A stretch of 64,000 bases of DNA from Dugong dugon. Its lineage: Eukaryota; Chordata; Mammalia; Sirenia; Dugongidae. Shown here piece after piece: positions 46,495 through 58,528 of this stretch; within the stretch, counting starts at the first letter, position 1; each line of letters starts with the position of its first letter. The notes below the pieces were generated by a model that searched no databases, was not told where the DNA came from, and saw only the letters and a program-made list of their open reading frames with translations. Made by a program: the position numbers and the translations under genes. The stretch spans positions 20,578,501-20,642,500 of the forward strand of contig CM057469.1 in assembly GCA_030035585.1 (NCBI GenBank), in the 5' to 3' direction.

Positions 46495-49400
46495 CTGCCA
46501 GGGTAAGAGAGAGTAAAATGGCAGTTTAGAATTTGGAGAAGGAAGGGGAAAATGATTTAAGCTTAGTTTTGTTTAAAATAGTAACAGTTCCCTGTAAAAT
46601 TCATTAGAATAATTTTACATTTGTTTACCAACTCCACTCACTGATCTCAAACAGTATTCAAATGTTACATTTATTTACATCTTTTCACAACGAAGCTTAC
46701 ATTAACTAATCAGCTAAGAAAATTCAGGTAATAGATCTTGATGAGGATCACAGATGAGCCAGAATTTTGAAAAAAAAAGGGACCAGAAAAACCAAGTGTT
46801 CTAGTATTTTTGTTTTGTCATATTTATACTACATGAAATATACACATATCTAAACTTATTTTTACTTGCTCATGATTAAAAATTATTTGAATACTTTAAA
46901 TGATAAGTATCAAAAATCTTTAAATGAGATGTTGAATTTATCATTACATAAGGGCATCTATTGTTTAACATTATATAATAATCAAGTTTCCTTAAAGATA
47001 ACTAAGACAGGATTTAGTGTACTCCCCTCACATACATAACTAATGTAAAAATTAGGTAGCAACCAAAAGTTAAGGTAAGGAGAGACTCCAAACTGCACTC
47101 ACTGCCTAGTTTTATAAAATGGGAATCGTCACCTTCTATTTCCGGTAATTTAAAAGTCCATAATTGGCCTTTAATCTACATTTCTCACCCTACATTTCCA
47201 GAAATAAAAACTCTCTAACTTGCTTTTGGCTATATTCATGATATCTTTATGTATAATATCCCAGAATAAAATATGACTTTAAAATCCCAATAAAATGAAG
47301 GTTTAACATAGAGTATCTGAGTCATTCTATGGTGACTGTAATTTACAATATCAAAACCCCCCAGCCTCTATTTTCCCCTGAATTGGTAGAAAGACACCCA
47401 AGTCTCATACAATTTACATACTGTATGATTATAACTTTGATAATCACATTTGTTGTTAATGTAGGTGAAAATAGTCTCAGTGAGAATTTTAAGTTTTATA
47501 TATGGATATGCTTCCCTCTGGTGAAAGCTAAAATAAATACAGACAAAAGATACATAGGATGTGTATTTTTCTCTCTTCATCTGAAAAGGATTAAGGCCCA
47601 ATTTCTTTCAGACTTTTCTGGAAAGTTTCTGTTCTCCTAGTCATAAAGTATGAAGGTAAAATTCAATTGTCTCAGATTAACTGATGAGCAAATACAATGA
47701 CTAAAAATGATTCTCTTAGGGAATTAGTCCCAAGTCCAACTGTAGCTGAATATGCCTGGAAAATAAAGTTTTAAATTAGATTTTAAAAGAAGTGAAAAAG
47801 TATAATTCTATTTTTTAAGCTCTTGGAGCCTGAAATATTATGGATTAGTAACTATTGTGCTTCTTGTGAAAAATGTTTTATTTGAACCTAATAAAAATGT
47901 TCATAACTTTGGCTGATATGACTATCACTGGTATGAATGAATAAAATAATTATTGAATATAAACCAATGTTCTATATTTATTATATAAAGAAGGCTTTTA
48001 ATTGAACAAAAACACAGGAGTCAGCATCACTAAATACAAGAACAAGGGATGGAGCTGCTGAAGATCTGAAGATCAGGCTAACATGAAGAGCAACTAACGA
48101 ACCATTACAAATAATTCAGTCAACCCAGGAACAAAAAACAGTCAATGATTCTGGCAAGATAAGTGGACTAATGTCAAGATAAGTTGATATAAACAAAAAG
48201 CAAAAAGAAAGAAGTTGTAAATCACCTAAATAAAATCAATGCTGAAGCCTTGGTTTTGTGGATGACATTCTCTATATATCTATATACCAATTCGTGATGA
48301 TCAGTAAGTATGAAAGGAGAAATGAAACAACGAAAAAAATTATTAAGTTAAAAACTAGTCATCTATGTCTCTTGGTATGTAACTAATGATCATAAACTAT
48401 AAAATAGCTTTTGCTTTTATCTGAATATACATGCCTGGTCACAATGAAGAAACTACTAAGGCTTAGTAATACTTGGAATTAGAAAAGTGATTTAATCTTT
48501 TCGAAGATATCTCTCTTATAATTGACCTCACATACTAGAAGATTTGGGTCTACCAAACCAATATCTAGTATCTATATACTATTTCCATTAAAGCTTTCTC
48601 ATTTAACTCCAGAGTTGCCTCTCCTAGTTTCCAGAATTCTAGCTGATTGGTTATAGTCATCTAACCATTCAGTAAAGACATAATAGCTGAATTCTCAAAG
48701 GCTAGATCTGTAACTGGTCAATAGTAATTAACTAATAGATATTTGTAGTTGGCCAAGCCAAGTTGGGGCCATTTCCCCTAGTAGATCCCAGGATACATGT
48801 GGTGGTTTTTCCCTTTCCTTGGGCACAATCCCTCCTTGCTGGAAATGGCTTCAGGTCTTGGGGAGAAAGCTATATAGAATTACACTTTGCCCCCACCCAC
48901 CAGACTCAATTTAGAAGACCCTTTCTCTTCTGGAAATTTCTTCATTTGTAGCCATCCTATGCTGGCCACATTAACACATTTTTCAAAACATAATTTATTG
49001 GCCTTGATACCACCAGTCTTGGTTTTATTAAGCCAAAGGGTATACATTACTATCTTAACAAGGTAAAAAATTTCCCCAAACAAAATTTATATCCATTCAA
49101 TTCCACTTTTAAAATAGGCAACCTATTTTAGGGCATGTGAAAGGCCTTTCCAACTGTTAGGGTTATGTTCCTAGAAATCTTTATGATAAGAGAATTCATG
49201 ACTAAAGAATTTAAAGAATTAAAGATCTGATGAGAAATATAAGATTTGCTTATGAATATGAACTTAAAAACTTATGAACATGTTTTCATTTTTATAAAAC
49301 AAATCCCACAAAGTAAAAATGATTACCAAAACATTTTAAGCATTTAACTTGTGAATAATATAAACTACTGATTTTCATTTATAATCTCTTGTGCACTGGA

Positions 49401-49965
49401 AATTTATAGTCTTTCCTTATCTTTCATTTTCAAGATGTTTATAACTTGTTTTGCTGCATATAATGTGCATACCAAGAGGCATTACTTTCTACGCCTGTGA
49501 CTGCATTCAAATGCTCAATGCCATTCTGATTTTTTTTTTTTTCTTTTTTATTCCAGGTTTCTAATCCTGTCTAATTCCAGTGTAGTTTAAAAAACAGAAT
49601 AAATTTGATACTTGAAAAAGAATTAAAAAAAAAAAGTTTTCTATAACGTTTATTCAATCTGCGGGGTTGGTATTTAAAAAAAAATTTTGTTTGGAAGGCT
49701 ATCACCTTATGGATATGCTCGTGGTAACTTCATGATAAAGCCTGTGCCTTCAGGCCCTCTCACAAACCTCTCAATAACTTCTAAACCTCTCAACAACTTC
49801 CCTTCTAACAGAATCAGGCAGGTCTAAGATCTGGTGAACCTTTTTATCTGCTTCTCACAGCTTTACCAAGACATTACGGCAAAAGCCTCTGCTTTTCCAC
49901 CCTCATTTATTTCCAGGTTCCATTTTTTTCACTTTTAAAATTATCTCCAGTTGTCATGATTTATA
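46495..49965. other. AT-rich intron
   Basis: No recognisable exon or clear element. Short open frames (for example around 47329-47640 and 48763-48951) have no resemblance to known proteins. Confidence 0.4.
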
Positions 49966-49969
49966 ATTT

Positions 49970-50062
49970 TCAACAAAAATTAACATTTACTGAGTACTTA
50001 ACTATGTGCTAGATACTTTACTAAATGGCTTGCATGCATTAATTAATCTCCTCAATAACTCT
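49970..50062 (-). repeat. MIR SINE, left part
   Basis: ttaacatttactgagtactt, then atgtgctagatactttacta, then aatctcctcaataactctta. Continues at about 50905 after an insertion. Confidence 0.7.
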
Positions 50063-50064
50063 TA

Positions 50065-50900
50065 AGTGGTTGCTGCGAAAAACCAAATCCATTTCACCTG
50101 ACACCAAATGTGAAGCAAATCGAATATATCTATTATCACGTCTGTTCCACTCCGTTCCACTTCTATTCTGACACAGGCTACACATGCAGCACTTCTTCCT
50201 CTGACCCTAACCATATGGAGCTAGGTCAGACCTCACAAGTTAAAGGACACAATCCTCCAGACAGCCAAGTCTGCCTAAGACCTCAGATGCGAGCCACAAG
50301 CTCAGAGGTTCCCAGAGCTCCCCCCCTCACTTCTGAATTGCTGGTTACAAATTCAGGGGTTTCCCCTACCCCCTCAGGATACCAGCCATAAGCTCGGGGT
50401 GCCCTGGGCCCTCCCACATCTGACCTGCTGGCTCTCACTACTCCCTTGGGCTCAATAATTTGCTAGAACGACTCATAGAACTCACAGAAAGCACTATACC
50501 TATAATTACACTTTCATTATAGCAAAAATGATACAAATGAGGAGATTCCCCAGGGTGAAGTCTGGGAAGGTTCCCAAAGCAGAGCTTCTGTGTGCCAAAG
50601 GATGCACTATCCTCTCACGTGCATCAATGCCTATCACCAACCAGGAAGCCCACAGAGCTTCCATGTCCAGAGCTTTCGATGGAGGTCTCATTATGTAATG
50701 CAAACTCCAGCCCCTCTCCCCTGTAGTCAGTGAGTCCTTCTGGCATAGTTAGCCCCTACCAACATGAGCCATAAATCCTCAGGTGTGGTTGGAATCCTCA
50801 TCAAAGACACTTCAATCATTGGGGAAAGTCCAAAGTTTTAGAGGTTATCTCTCAGGAACCAAGGAAAAAGACCAAATTCTTTGAGTGAAGTTAAATTCTT
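50065..50900. mobile_element. Probable solo LTR inserted in MIR
   Basis: A GC-richer block of about 835 bp splits a MIR. It contains tttgctagaacgactcatag, then gaactcacagaaagcactat, then ccagcccctctcccctgtag, then ggaaccaaggaaaaagacca. This pattern is typical of an old mammalian endogenous-retrovirus LTR, read on its own or the opposite strand. No viral genes. Class and exact ends uncertain. Confidence 0.5.
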
Positions 50901-50904
50901 TAGC

Positions 50905-51070
50905 CCACAGAGGTTCTTATCACTAAGTTGAAGAAATTGAAGTCTTGAGACTTTAAGTAACCTGTCTAAGATCATAGACCTAGAAAGTGGCAGAGTAGAG
51001 ATTTGATTCAAGGTAGTTTCACACCAGAATCTGTGATCTTAACCATCTTACTATATAGCCACCCACCTAC
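50905..51070 (-). repeat. MIR SINE, right part
   Basis: gaaattgaagtcttgagact, then ttaagtaacctgtctaagat, then agtggcagagtagagatttg. Completes the MIR begun at 49970. Confidence 0.7.
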
Positions 51071-52554
51071 ACTGGAATCAAATTTTTCACAGTTGAAGAA
51101 AAGTTATACAACAGTAAATCTGTGCAAACACTGCATACTATTATAGCAGGGGGTTAGGCAGTGGTTACTGAATTAGTATTTTGAGGATGAAAGGAAGAGA
51201 ACTGCTGTTTCAATACAAGTATATAACTTTTTCTGACTGCCTTCAATGTGAAGAGTCTATGATTGTCAAAATATGGCACAATTTGTTAGAAAATACAGAT
51301 GGGTCCTAATGACTATCTGCCTAAGACATGTAATCCAGGAGCTTCAGAGAGGCAATGCACTCTCTTCCCATGCCATATAAGTTCTGAAGGCGAAACAGAC
51401 TGGAAACATTTTAAATAAATATGAAATCCTGTCTAAAACTGTGCAATGGTTTATACCTGAAAGCAACACTGAATAATAATGAAAGTAGGGGAGGGATTGG
51501 GGAAGATTAATTACTTCAGTTTCAAAAGATGAGAGATACAGTCCAAGAATCTCTTTTCCTCTTAATAACCAATTTGGAATATAGCTATATCCCTGAATTT
51601 ACCCCAACCTTTTAGGTGCGTACATTAGCCACTGGTATGAAAGAAAAAAATTCATTTTTTAAGGGACTCTCTTTTAAAATTAAGAAGTGTTATCTTGTTA
51701 GGGTATTCTGGGATTTAGAAAGTTCGGCCTTTAATTAGCTTTAGTCAAAACTTCATTTAATATTAAAATCTTCAGAGTAAAGAGTATTTACTCTTTTCCT
51801 AATATTCTATAGAATTTAGGTGGGATCTCTTACCTTATCAGATATGCATAGCTTCACACTGAGATACAGTTATTGTTTTAATAATATACAGTGTTTTCAT
51901 AAAGAAATCATTTAAAAATAATTTGGACTACTTACAGTAACTGAAGTCTAGTTAGTATTTTAATAATTAACTAAATATCAAATCAGTTGAAATGATCAAT
52001 TTCCAGAGAAATTTCTAAGCATGACATTATAATTTGCTCATGTCATACATTATTTTCTTACAAAATCTTCAGGCTTTTTCACCTTCACTATAAACGTAAA
52101 TACTGTATATAATATAAAATCGTTCCTTCTATTTATTGAGGATGTAATATACAAATGGAACACTAGATGGCAACACATATCAAGGAACTTTCACAGCTCA
52201 ATAATAAAGGAGCTGGTTTTTAAATTATCTATGCCTTCTGACTTTTTTATGCTCTCAGAAAGCAAACTTCCTAATATGTTTCAGCAAACCTTCAAGATAA
52301 AGACAACTAGATTTCCATTATATTTTGTAAACTGTTTAGTAACCAATCCTTTCATTCATTATTACTAGTTCAGGGAAAAATGCCATAGATTCGTAATACA
52401 TAATATCCTCACTAGTTCTTACCTGTTTGATTTTAAAAAGTGATAATTACAAAAATCCATATTAACATTTAAAACTAATAATTTAGTGTAATTCAACAAA
52501 CATTAATTGTGCAATTAATATGTAAATGACCATGTGAGAAATACAATGATAAGC
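51071..52554. other. AT-rich intron
   Basis: Nothing nameable seen. Confidence 0.4.
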
Positions 52555-52559
52555 CCCTG

Positions 52560-53065
52560 ACTTCAAGTGGATTATTGTCTTTTGGTGGAAAGAGCTATGT
52601 AAACAGCCGCCGGAAACAAACACAACATTGTTAGGAATATCGAGGAGCCAGCGATTTATTCAGACAAGAAGGGGCTGGGAAAGTCTTCAGGGAAGACTTG
52701 AGTCTCAAAGGTTGAATCAATATTTCACAGATGAATGTATCTATGAATCCACAGCAAAGTACAGCATGAGAAAATTCATGGAAATGGTCAATTGCAGGTC
52801 ATGTTCTGGAAACTGCGTAGGTTATAAGAAAGAGTATGGTGAAAGATAGGCTAGAAAAGTTAGAGTGGGCCAGACTGTGAAAGATCTGAAAGATCATACT
52901 AAGGAATTTGTTTTATTTTACTGTAAGATGGGGAGCTACCTGAGCTTGAGATTCACAATTCATGAAAACATGGCAGCAATGTGAAACATACAGTGGAACT
53001 GGAAGAGACCCGAAGGAGACCAATTAGAAGACTATTGTACTCCTCTGCATAAACTGCATAAGAGT
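52560..53065 (+). repeat. Ancient repeat related to 17450-18130
   Basis: gagtgggccagactgtgaaa, then aaggaatttgttttatttta, then accaattagaagactattgt. Shares the style and block order of the repeats near 17500 and 54860. Family not assigned. Confidence 0.45.
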
Positions 53066-53354
53066 AGGTGACAAAATGAACTGGGGTAGGAGTATAGGAA
53101 CGGAAGGGTGGGGCATAGAGACTTAATTTCACAACTCAGTTATTTTTTTCCTTTTAATTTTTTGTTGATACTATGTTTTCAGTAATGGAGAACATGCTGA
53201 ATCATTGAGTGTGTCTGAATTTTTGGTAGGTGATACAGTTTTTGTCTTATGCCTCATTCTACAAATCATACCTTCAGAGTCCAGAGGTACATATGTATGC
53301 CGAATAAAAATTTTCAAAATTCATGTTTTTCCTATCACAAATCCAACGGTTCAG

Positions 53355-53523
53355 TAACACCTCCTACCCAAACCCATCACTGTCAAGTCAATTCTGACTC
53401 ATAGTGACCTTACAGGACAGAGTAGAACTGTCCCATAGGTTTCCAAGAAGCAGCTGGTAGATTTGAACTGCGGACCTTTTGGTTAGCAGCCAAGCTCTTA
53501 ACCACTGCACCACAAGGGCTCCC
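53355..53523 (-). mobile_element. AfroSINE, short form
   Basis: aaacccatcactgtcaagtc, then tgtcccataggtttccaaga, then gcggaccttttggttagcag, then accacaagggctccc. Confidence 0.9.
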
Positions 53524-53559
53524 CAGCAATACACCATAAAAACAGTAATTTGAAGCACA

Positions 53560-54839
53560 CATCTGTTTGTTTCCATTTCAAACTGTTATACAGACCCTCT
53601 TGCCTGCTAACAGCACTTACTGTCAGTGGGACAGGAGCTTCCCAATGAACACCAGAGGTACAAAAAGCAAGTGGAAGCTGTATATACCATCCGTCATGAA
53701 AGGGTGAAGGAACACTTACGAGAGAAGGTTGGCAAATGATTAGACTCCAAGAGCGAGGAATGAGGAAAAGTCGAGGTGTTTTAAAGGATGCAAGCTAGGG
53801 CTAGTGATGATAGGGATGCTACTACCTGAAAAAACACATAAAAGAAAATGGTAAAAAGAAAAGGAGCAGTAAACAGGAGAGTGGAGGGAATTATTAATTT
53901 CGTTGTGGAGATTTCAGATGTTAGTGAAATATCATCCATATAAAAGACGTCTAGTAGCAGCAAGAAGTGTAGGTCTGGGGCTCAGGAGAGCAGCTAGAAC
54001 TAAAGATATAATATGGGGGTTGTTCAAATGAAGGTAATGGTTCAACCATGAGAGGAGATATAGACCCCTGGAAATCAGGGCAACATGAGGGGAGGGCTAT
54101 GGACTCACTCTGAAGAATGTCTATACTTGTGCCGTATGTTAAATAAGTTGAAAGAGACTTAAAAGTAGACAAGAGAGATACAAAGAGGACCCACAGGGCT
54201 AAATGTCAGCAAAATCAAGAGAAAGAGAATTCTATGATAGTACAGTTAATGGCTTCCAAAGCTGCAGAGTGTGAGCTGAGTGAGTATTGAGATGAGGTCA
54301 TTGGGTTTGGTACTCAGGAAATAACTGGTGATCAATAATGAGCAATTCAGTAGCATGAAATCAGATGACAGTTCATTTGAAGCCTGACTGTGATGTGTTG
54401 AGTGAATGGAAAGCTGCAAGGGTAGACAACTGTTCTGAAAGGTCTGCCAGTGAAATGATGGACAGAGGTAATAAACCGAGAAGCTGATCACAGGAGGGCT
54501 ATGTTTTGTTAAACAAGAATAACAGCTGTAGACAGGATGAGGGGGAAAACTACTGTGGAGAGGGAGGGACTGAAGATGCATGATAGATGTGATGACAAAT
54601 GCCTCAGGGTCTCTGAAGCCCTAGAAGTAGGAGATATCAGGAACTTAGGGAGAAAGACTCATATGGGGAAATAAGAGGGCTAGATAATCAAGAAAAAAAA
54701 AAAGAGTAGAAGACACATTTGAGGGAAGACAAAATGTTAACAAGCTCTTGTCTGTTGGTCTTGATCTCAGTAAAGTAAGAAGCAGGCCATCTGCTGAGAG
54801 GGAGGTGCTAAGAGTGGAACTGGGGAAGTGAAGAAGGTG
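53560..54839. other. Intron, purine-rich, unassigned
   Basis: Purine-biased sequence without exon features. Long minus-strand open frames (53781-54581) reflect that bias. Possibly part of the same ancient repeat as 54840-55060. Confidence 0.35.
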
Positions 54840-55065
54840 GAAAGGCTCAGGCCCTCATAAGCATGCCAAGAAGTTTAGAGTTCATTCTGAAGGCAGTGGG
54901 GAATCACTGAAGGATTTTAAATTGGAGAGTCGTGATCAAATCGCCTTTAAGAAGGATCACTTCTGATTGCAGTGCAGAGAACAGACTGAGGGAAGGGAGA
55001 CCAGTTAGGAGGCTGTTGTAATTCATAAGTCCAGAGATTATAGTAGCCTGAGAAAGGTGGCAGTT
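54840..55065 (+). repeat. Ancient repeat related to 17450-18130
   Basis: gcagtggggaatcactgaag, then gattttaaattggagagtcg, then gggagaccagttaggaggct. Typical of an old mammalian dispersed repeat. Confidence 0.55.
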
Positions 55066-55198
55066 TCAAGAAAAGGTGCTGGGAAAATTGGATTTCCACA
55101 CGCAGAAGAATGAATCGAGATCCATGCTTCAAACCGTATACAAAAACCAATTCAAAATGCATCAAGAACCTAAACGTGAAAACTAAAACCATAAAATT

Positions 55199-55350
55199 GG
55201 CATAGTTGTTAAGAACTTGGCTGCTAACCAGAAGGTCGATAGTTTGAATTCACCAGCTGCTCCTTGAAAACCCTATGGGACAGCTCCACTCTGCCCTAGG
55301 GGTTGTTATGAGTTGGAATCGACTTTACAGCAACAGATTTTGTTTTTGTA
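55199..55350 (+). mobile_element. AfroSINE, short form, 5'-truncated
   Basis: catagttgttaagaacttgg, then gtttgaattcaccagctgct, then ggaatcgactttacagcaac, then a T-rich tail. Inside old L1. Confidence 0.88.
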
Positions 55351-55361
55351 TTTTTTTTAAT

Positions 55362-55474
55362 CTTTGCGGGAACAGATCACCAGGTCTTTTTGCCCACGGA
55401 ACAACTGGTGGGTTTGAACCACTAACCTTTTGGTTAGCAGCTGAGTGCTTAACCACTGCACTACCAGGGCTCCT
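55362..55474 (-). mobile_element. AfroSINE, long form, 3'-truncated
   Basis: Starts in the body (ctttgcgggaacagatcacc), then ggtgggtttgaacc, then ccttttggttagcagctgag, ending accagggctcc. It faces the preceding SINE tail to tail and lacks its own RTE tail. Confidence 0.85.
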
Positions 55475-55831
55475 TTAGAACTACTATATGACCGAGCAAT
55501 CCCAATTCTAGGTATATACCCGGAAGAAATGAAGGCAAGAATGCAAACAGAAACCTGTACACCAATGTTCATTGCAGCACTATCCACAATAGTAAAATGT
55601 GGCAACAACTGAAATGTTCATTAACAGACGAATGGATAAACAAAATGTGGTATCTACGTACAATGGAATATTGTGCAGTCTTTTATCAAGAGAAATGAAG
55701 TCCTGATGCATGCCACAACATGGATAGATCCTGAAAACATTATGCTGAGTGAAATAAATCAGTTGTAAAAAGACAAACACTGTTACGATCTCACTTAGGT
55801 AAAATAAGCAAATATATAGAAGCCAAAGATT

Positions 55832-55992
55832 AGTGGTGCAGTGGTAAAGGAACTGGGCTGCTAACCAAAAGGTCGGCAGCTTGAATCCACCAACTGCTCC
55901 TTGGAAACCCTATGGGGCAGTCCTACTCTGTCCTATAGGGTCACTATGAATTGGAATTGACTCAACGGCAATGGGTTTGGTTTTGGGTTTGG
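55832..55992 (+). mobile_element. AfroSINE, short form
   Basis: gtggtgcagtggtaaaggaa, then cagcttgaatccaccaactg, then ggcagtcctactctgtccta, then gaattgactcaacggcaatg and a (GGTTT)n tail. Head slightly truncated; inside L1 3'UTR. Confidence 0.9.
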
Positions 55993-56219
55993 TAGGTGGG
56001 GTGGGGGAGAAGTTTTTGCTTAGGGGGCATGCTAATTATGGTAGAATAAGTTAGAAATGGATAGCAATAAAGGTTGTACAACATGAAGAATGTAATCAAT
56101 GTCACTGAATTATATATGTAGAAATTATTGAATTGGAGAATGTTTGTGGGTGTATATTTTCATTACACACACAAAAAAAAATCCTATAGCAGAAAATGCA
56201 AAAAAAAAAAAAAAAGGAG

Positions 56220-57120
56220 AGAGAGAGAGGAAAGGTAACAGTAAGGGAAGAATTCAAGAAAAATTCGGAAGGTAAGATTTGTTTTTAGTGACTGACTGGA
56301 AGTTGGGGCTGAGAGAGAGGATGGCATTCAGTCTTCTGGCCAGGGCACGTTAGTTAAAGAAGGAGAAGGAGCAGCATATTCAGGGGTGTAATGAATTCAG
56401 TTTGGGTTTCCTATTTAAATAGGAAGGGGAGAAGGCCAGCCTTCAGGAGGCTGAAGAACTAGAGGAAAGAATGAGGACATTGCATAGATTTAACTGGGAT
56501 AGGAAGGGAAGAAAGAGAAAAAGAGCTGGTCAGAGAAGGCAGTTTCAGAATTTGAGATTTTACGGACACTTTAGTTCATGTGGAAGTTAAAGTGGAGTAG
56601 GGGGAAAATATCAGAGGCGTGTTGAGACTGCTGTTGTTGTTGAATCAATATTCGACGCATACGTAAGGTGTTGCATATACTAACAACATGGATGTTGCAA
56701 CCTTTAAGGATAATGAAAGGAGATAGACTGGAGGGGATAAAGGGTTAGATGCTAAAGCTCTTAGAAAGTGTCAGAGTGTCTTCTAGACTGATAGTTTATA
56801 TTAATTAGGATTAGGGAAAGGAGAGTTGACATTCACTCCAAAGAGTAGCAGTAACTGAAATTAGGTCCCAAAACAAAGCCAGGAATGGCAGTAAGGAGTA
56901 AAGTGAGTGCTGCTTCCTCCATCATCATGCCAGGGGGTTAGTAAGTGGCAAAAGGGCCTTCGCTGAAGGTTGGGATGGTTATGATATCATCACAGGACAG
57001 CGAGAGTTCAGTACCAAGGAAAAATTAGGAGGCATGTTTGAAGAAACAATCAAGTATGTTAGGGAGTTTGTCCAGAATGAACATAAGTTTCAGAAGACAC
57101 AGAAAGCATCAATAATGGAG
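56220..57120. other. Intron, purine-rich, unassigned
   Basis: An A-run and (GA)n at 56198-56230. The remainder resembles an old dispersed repeat but I cannot name it. Confidence 0.35.
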
Positions 57121-57123
57121 GTC

Positions 57124-57288
57124 AAACCAAAAACCAAATTTGCTGCTGTCGAGTGGATTTTGATTAATAGCAACCCTATAGGACAGAGTAGAACTGCCCT
57201 ATAGGTTTCCAAGCAGCGGCTGGTGGATTCAAGCTGCAGACCTTTTGGTTAGCAGCTGAGCTCTTAACCGCTGCGCCACCAGGGCTAC
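57124..57288 (-). mobile_element. AfroSINE, short form
   Basis: aaaccaaaaaccaaatttgc, then gctgctgtcgagtggatttt, then ctgcagaccttttggttagc, then gcgccaccagggct. Confidence 0.9.
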
Positions 57289-57532
57289 AATGTAATGCAG
57301 GCAGTGAGGGTCAAATCAAGTGGGAAGAGTTAAGGATGAATTGGATAGAAACAACTGATAGAAAAAGTTACAGACTCACTGAGTTTGCAACTACCATCAT
57401 ATTTATGGTTTCTAAAGAGAGGGGGTGGGCAAGTTTTCTGGAAGGATAAAACAATTACTGAGAAGAGGTATAATACAGAATTGAACAGCCCCAATCTTTT
57501 AATAAAATATTGATAATACTGTATGGTTTAGA

Positions 57533-57703
57533 CTACTGCTGTCCAATAGAACTTTCTATGATGATGAAAATATTCTGTATCTGTGCTGGCTGTTCAATCC
57601 TATAGCCATTAGCTACATGTATCTATTAAGTACTTGAAGTGTGGCTAGCGTACCTGGGGAACTGAATTTCTAATTTCATTTAACATAAATTTAAATAGCC
57701 AGG
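57533..57703 (+). mobile_element. hAT-Charlie element (MER58/MER3-like)
   Basis: ctgctgtccaatagaacttt, then tctgtatctgtgctggctgt, then aagtacttgaagtgtggcta, then aatttaaatagcc. A familiar placental hAT family; the right end is eroded. Confidence 0.75.
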
Positions 57704-58389
57704 AAAATACATAGCAACTTTAACCGATTAAGATGTCCCTTAATTCATTCACAGCAATGAATCACTGTTACCTACTATTATTCAATGGAATATTCTAATA
57801 TATCATATAGAAATAACCTAATATAAAGTGCTTAGAATGATGTTTGAAACCCAGTAAATGATCGATAAATGTTAACTACTATTGTCACTATCATTACTAT
57901 TAAATATGTTTGATTTAACATACAATGGATCTAGACTCATAGCTAAAGACACTATTAAACACATACTTATTACTTTCTGTGGCATATTTCGATGGTCTCA
58001 AAATTTCCGACGTATAGAGGAATGACATTTGTCTTTAGTCACACATGAACATATATAAACTGGTGGCTAGGGGTGTTAAGATTTTCAAAGTATTAAAAGT
58101 AATCAGCAAACAAAAAATTAAACATACAAGTCTCTCAAAGCACTTTACCACATTGCACTATATTCTGTGAATACTGATATAACAAGAGTGTTCCCAGAAG
58201 AATAAGAATTCTTCAAATAGTAAAATTGTTTAATTGAAAAAAGTCAACATTAACAGGTTGGTATTCACTATGTGCGTTTGCAAAACAGCGTTTAGTTCTG
58301 GAAGAATAACCAAAGAATTACTCAGACACAAAGAAAAAAAAAAAAAAAGCAATTACGCCATGCCTTTATTTTAACCTGATTAGACTTGC

Positions 58390-58528
58390 CTTGGTTTTTT
58401 CAAAATTGGCTTCCTCAGTCATTTGCACAGCTTGTTTCACCTGCTCATAAGCACTTGCTTCTCTTTGCTGCACATCTGTCAAGCTGCTCCTTATGGAAAC
58501 TAGTGCAGACATTAAGTCATCTCTTTCT
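58390..58528 (-). CDS. SDCCAG8: SDCCAG8 internal coding exon (first of four here)
   Basis: SDCCAG8 is a centrosomal, centriolar-satellite and basal-body coiled-coil protein needed for ciliogenesis; its loss causes nephronophthisis and Bardet-Biedl-type disease. The minus strand encodes ERDDLMSALVSIRSS, then a stretch rich in Q, E and K, ending EEANFEKTK. This closely resembles the human protein as I remember it. The acceptor is a T-rich tract ending GACAG. The exon starts with one base that completes a split codon, then 46 whole codons (139 bp). It ends AAG followed by GCAAGT, so the donor dinucleotide is GC, not GT. The frame runs directly into the exon at 46494, whose first residues ALIQCEQ match what follows in SDCCAG8. 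Heptad-type composition fits a coiled coil. By memory of the human protein it covers roughly residues 310-356. Identification is strong; the GC donor rests on codon continuity. Confidence 0.93.

Larger units (their letters stand above)
55075..56170 (+). mobile_element. Old L1 3' end with three SINEs
   Basis: ORF2 C-terminal region (ttcaaaatgcatcaagaacc near 55155; cccaattctaggtatatacc near 55500; gttcattgcagcactatcca near 55570) followed by 3'UTR to about 56170. Interrupted by SINEs at 55199, 55362 and 55832. Frames are broken. Confidence 0.85.

Noticed and set aside
53781..54581. Series of minus-strand ORFs as a gene
   Set aside because: Serine/leucine-rich frames on the complement of a purine-rich old repeat; no shared frame or splice sites.
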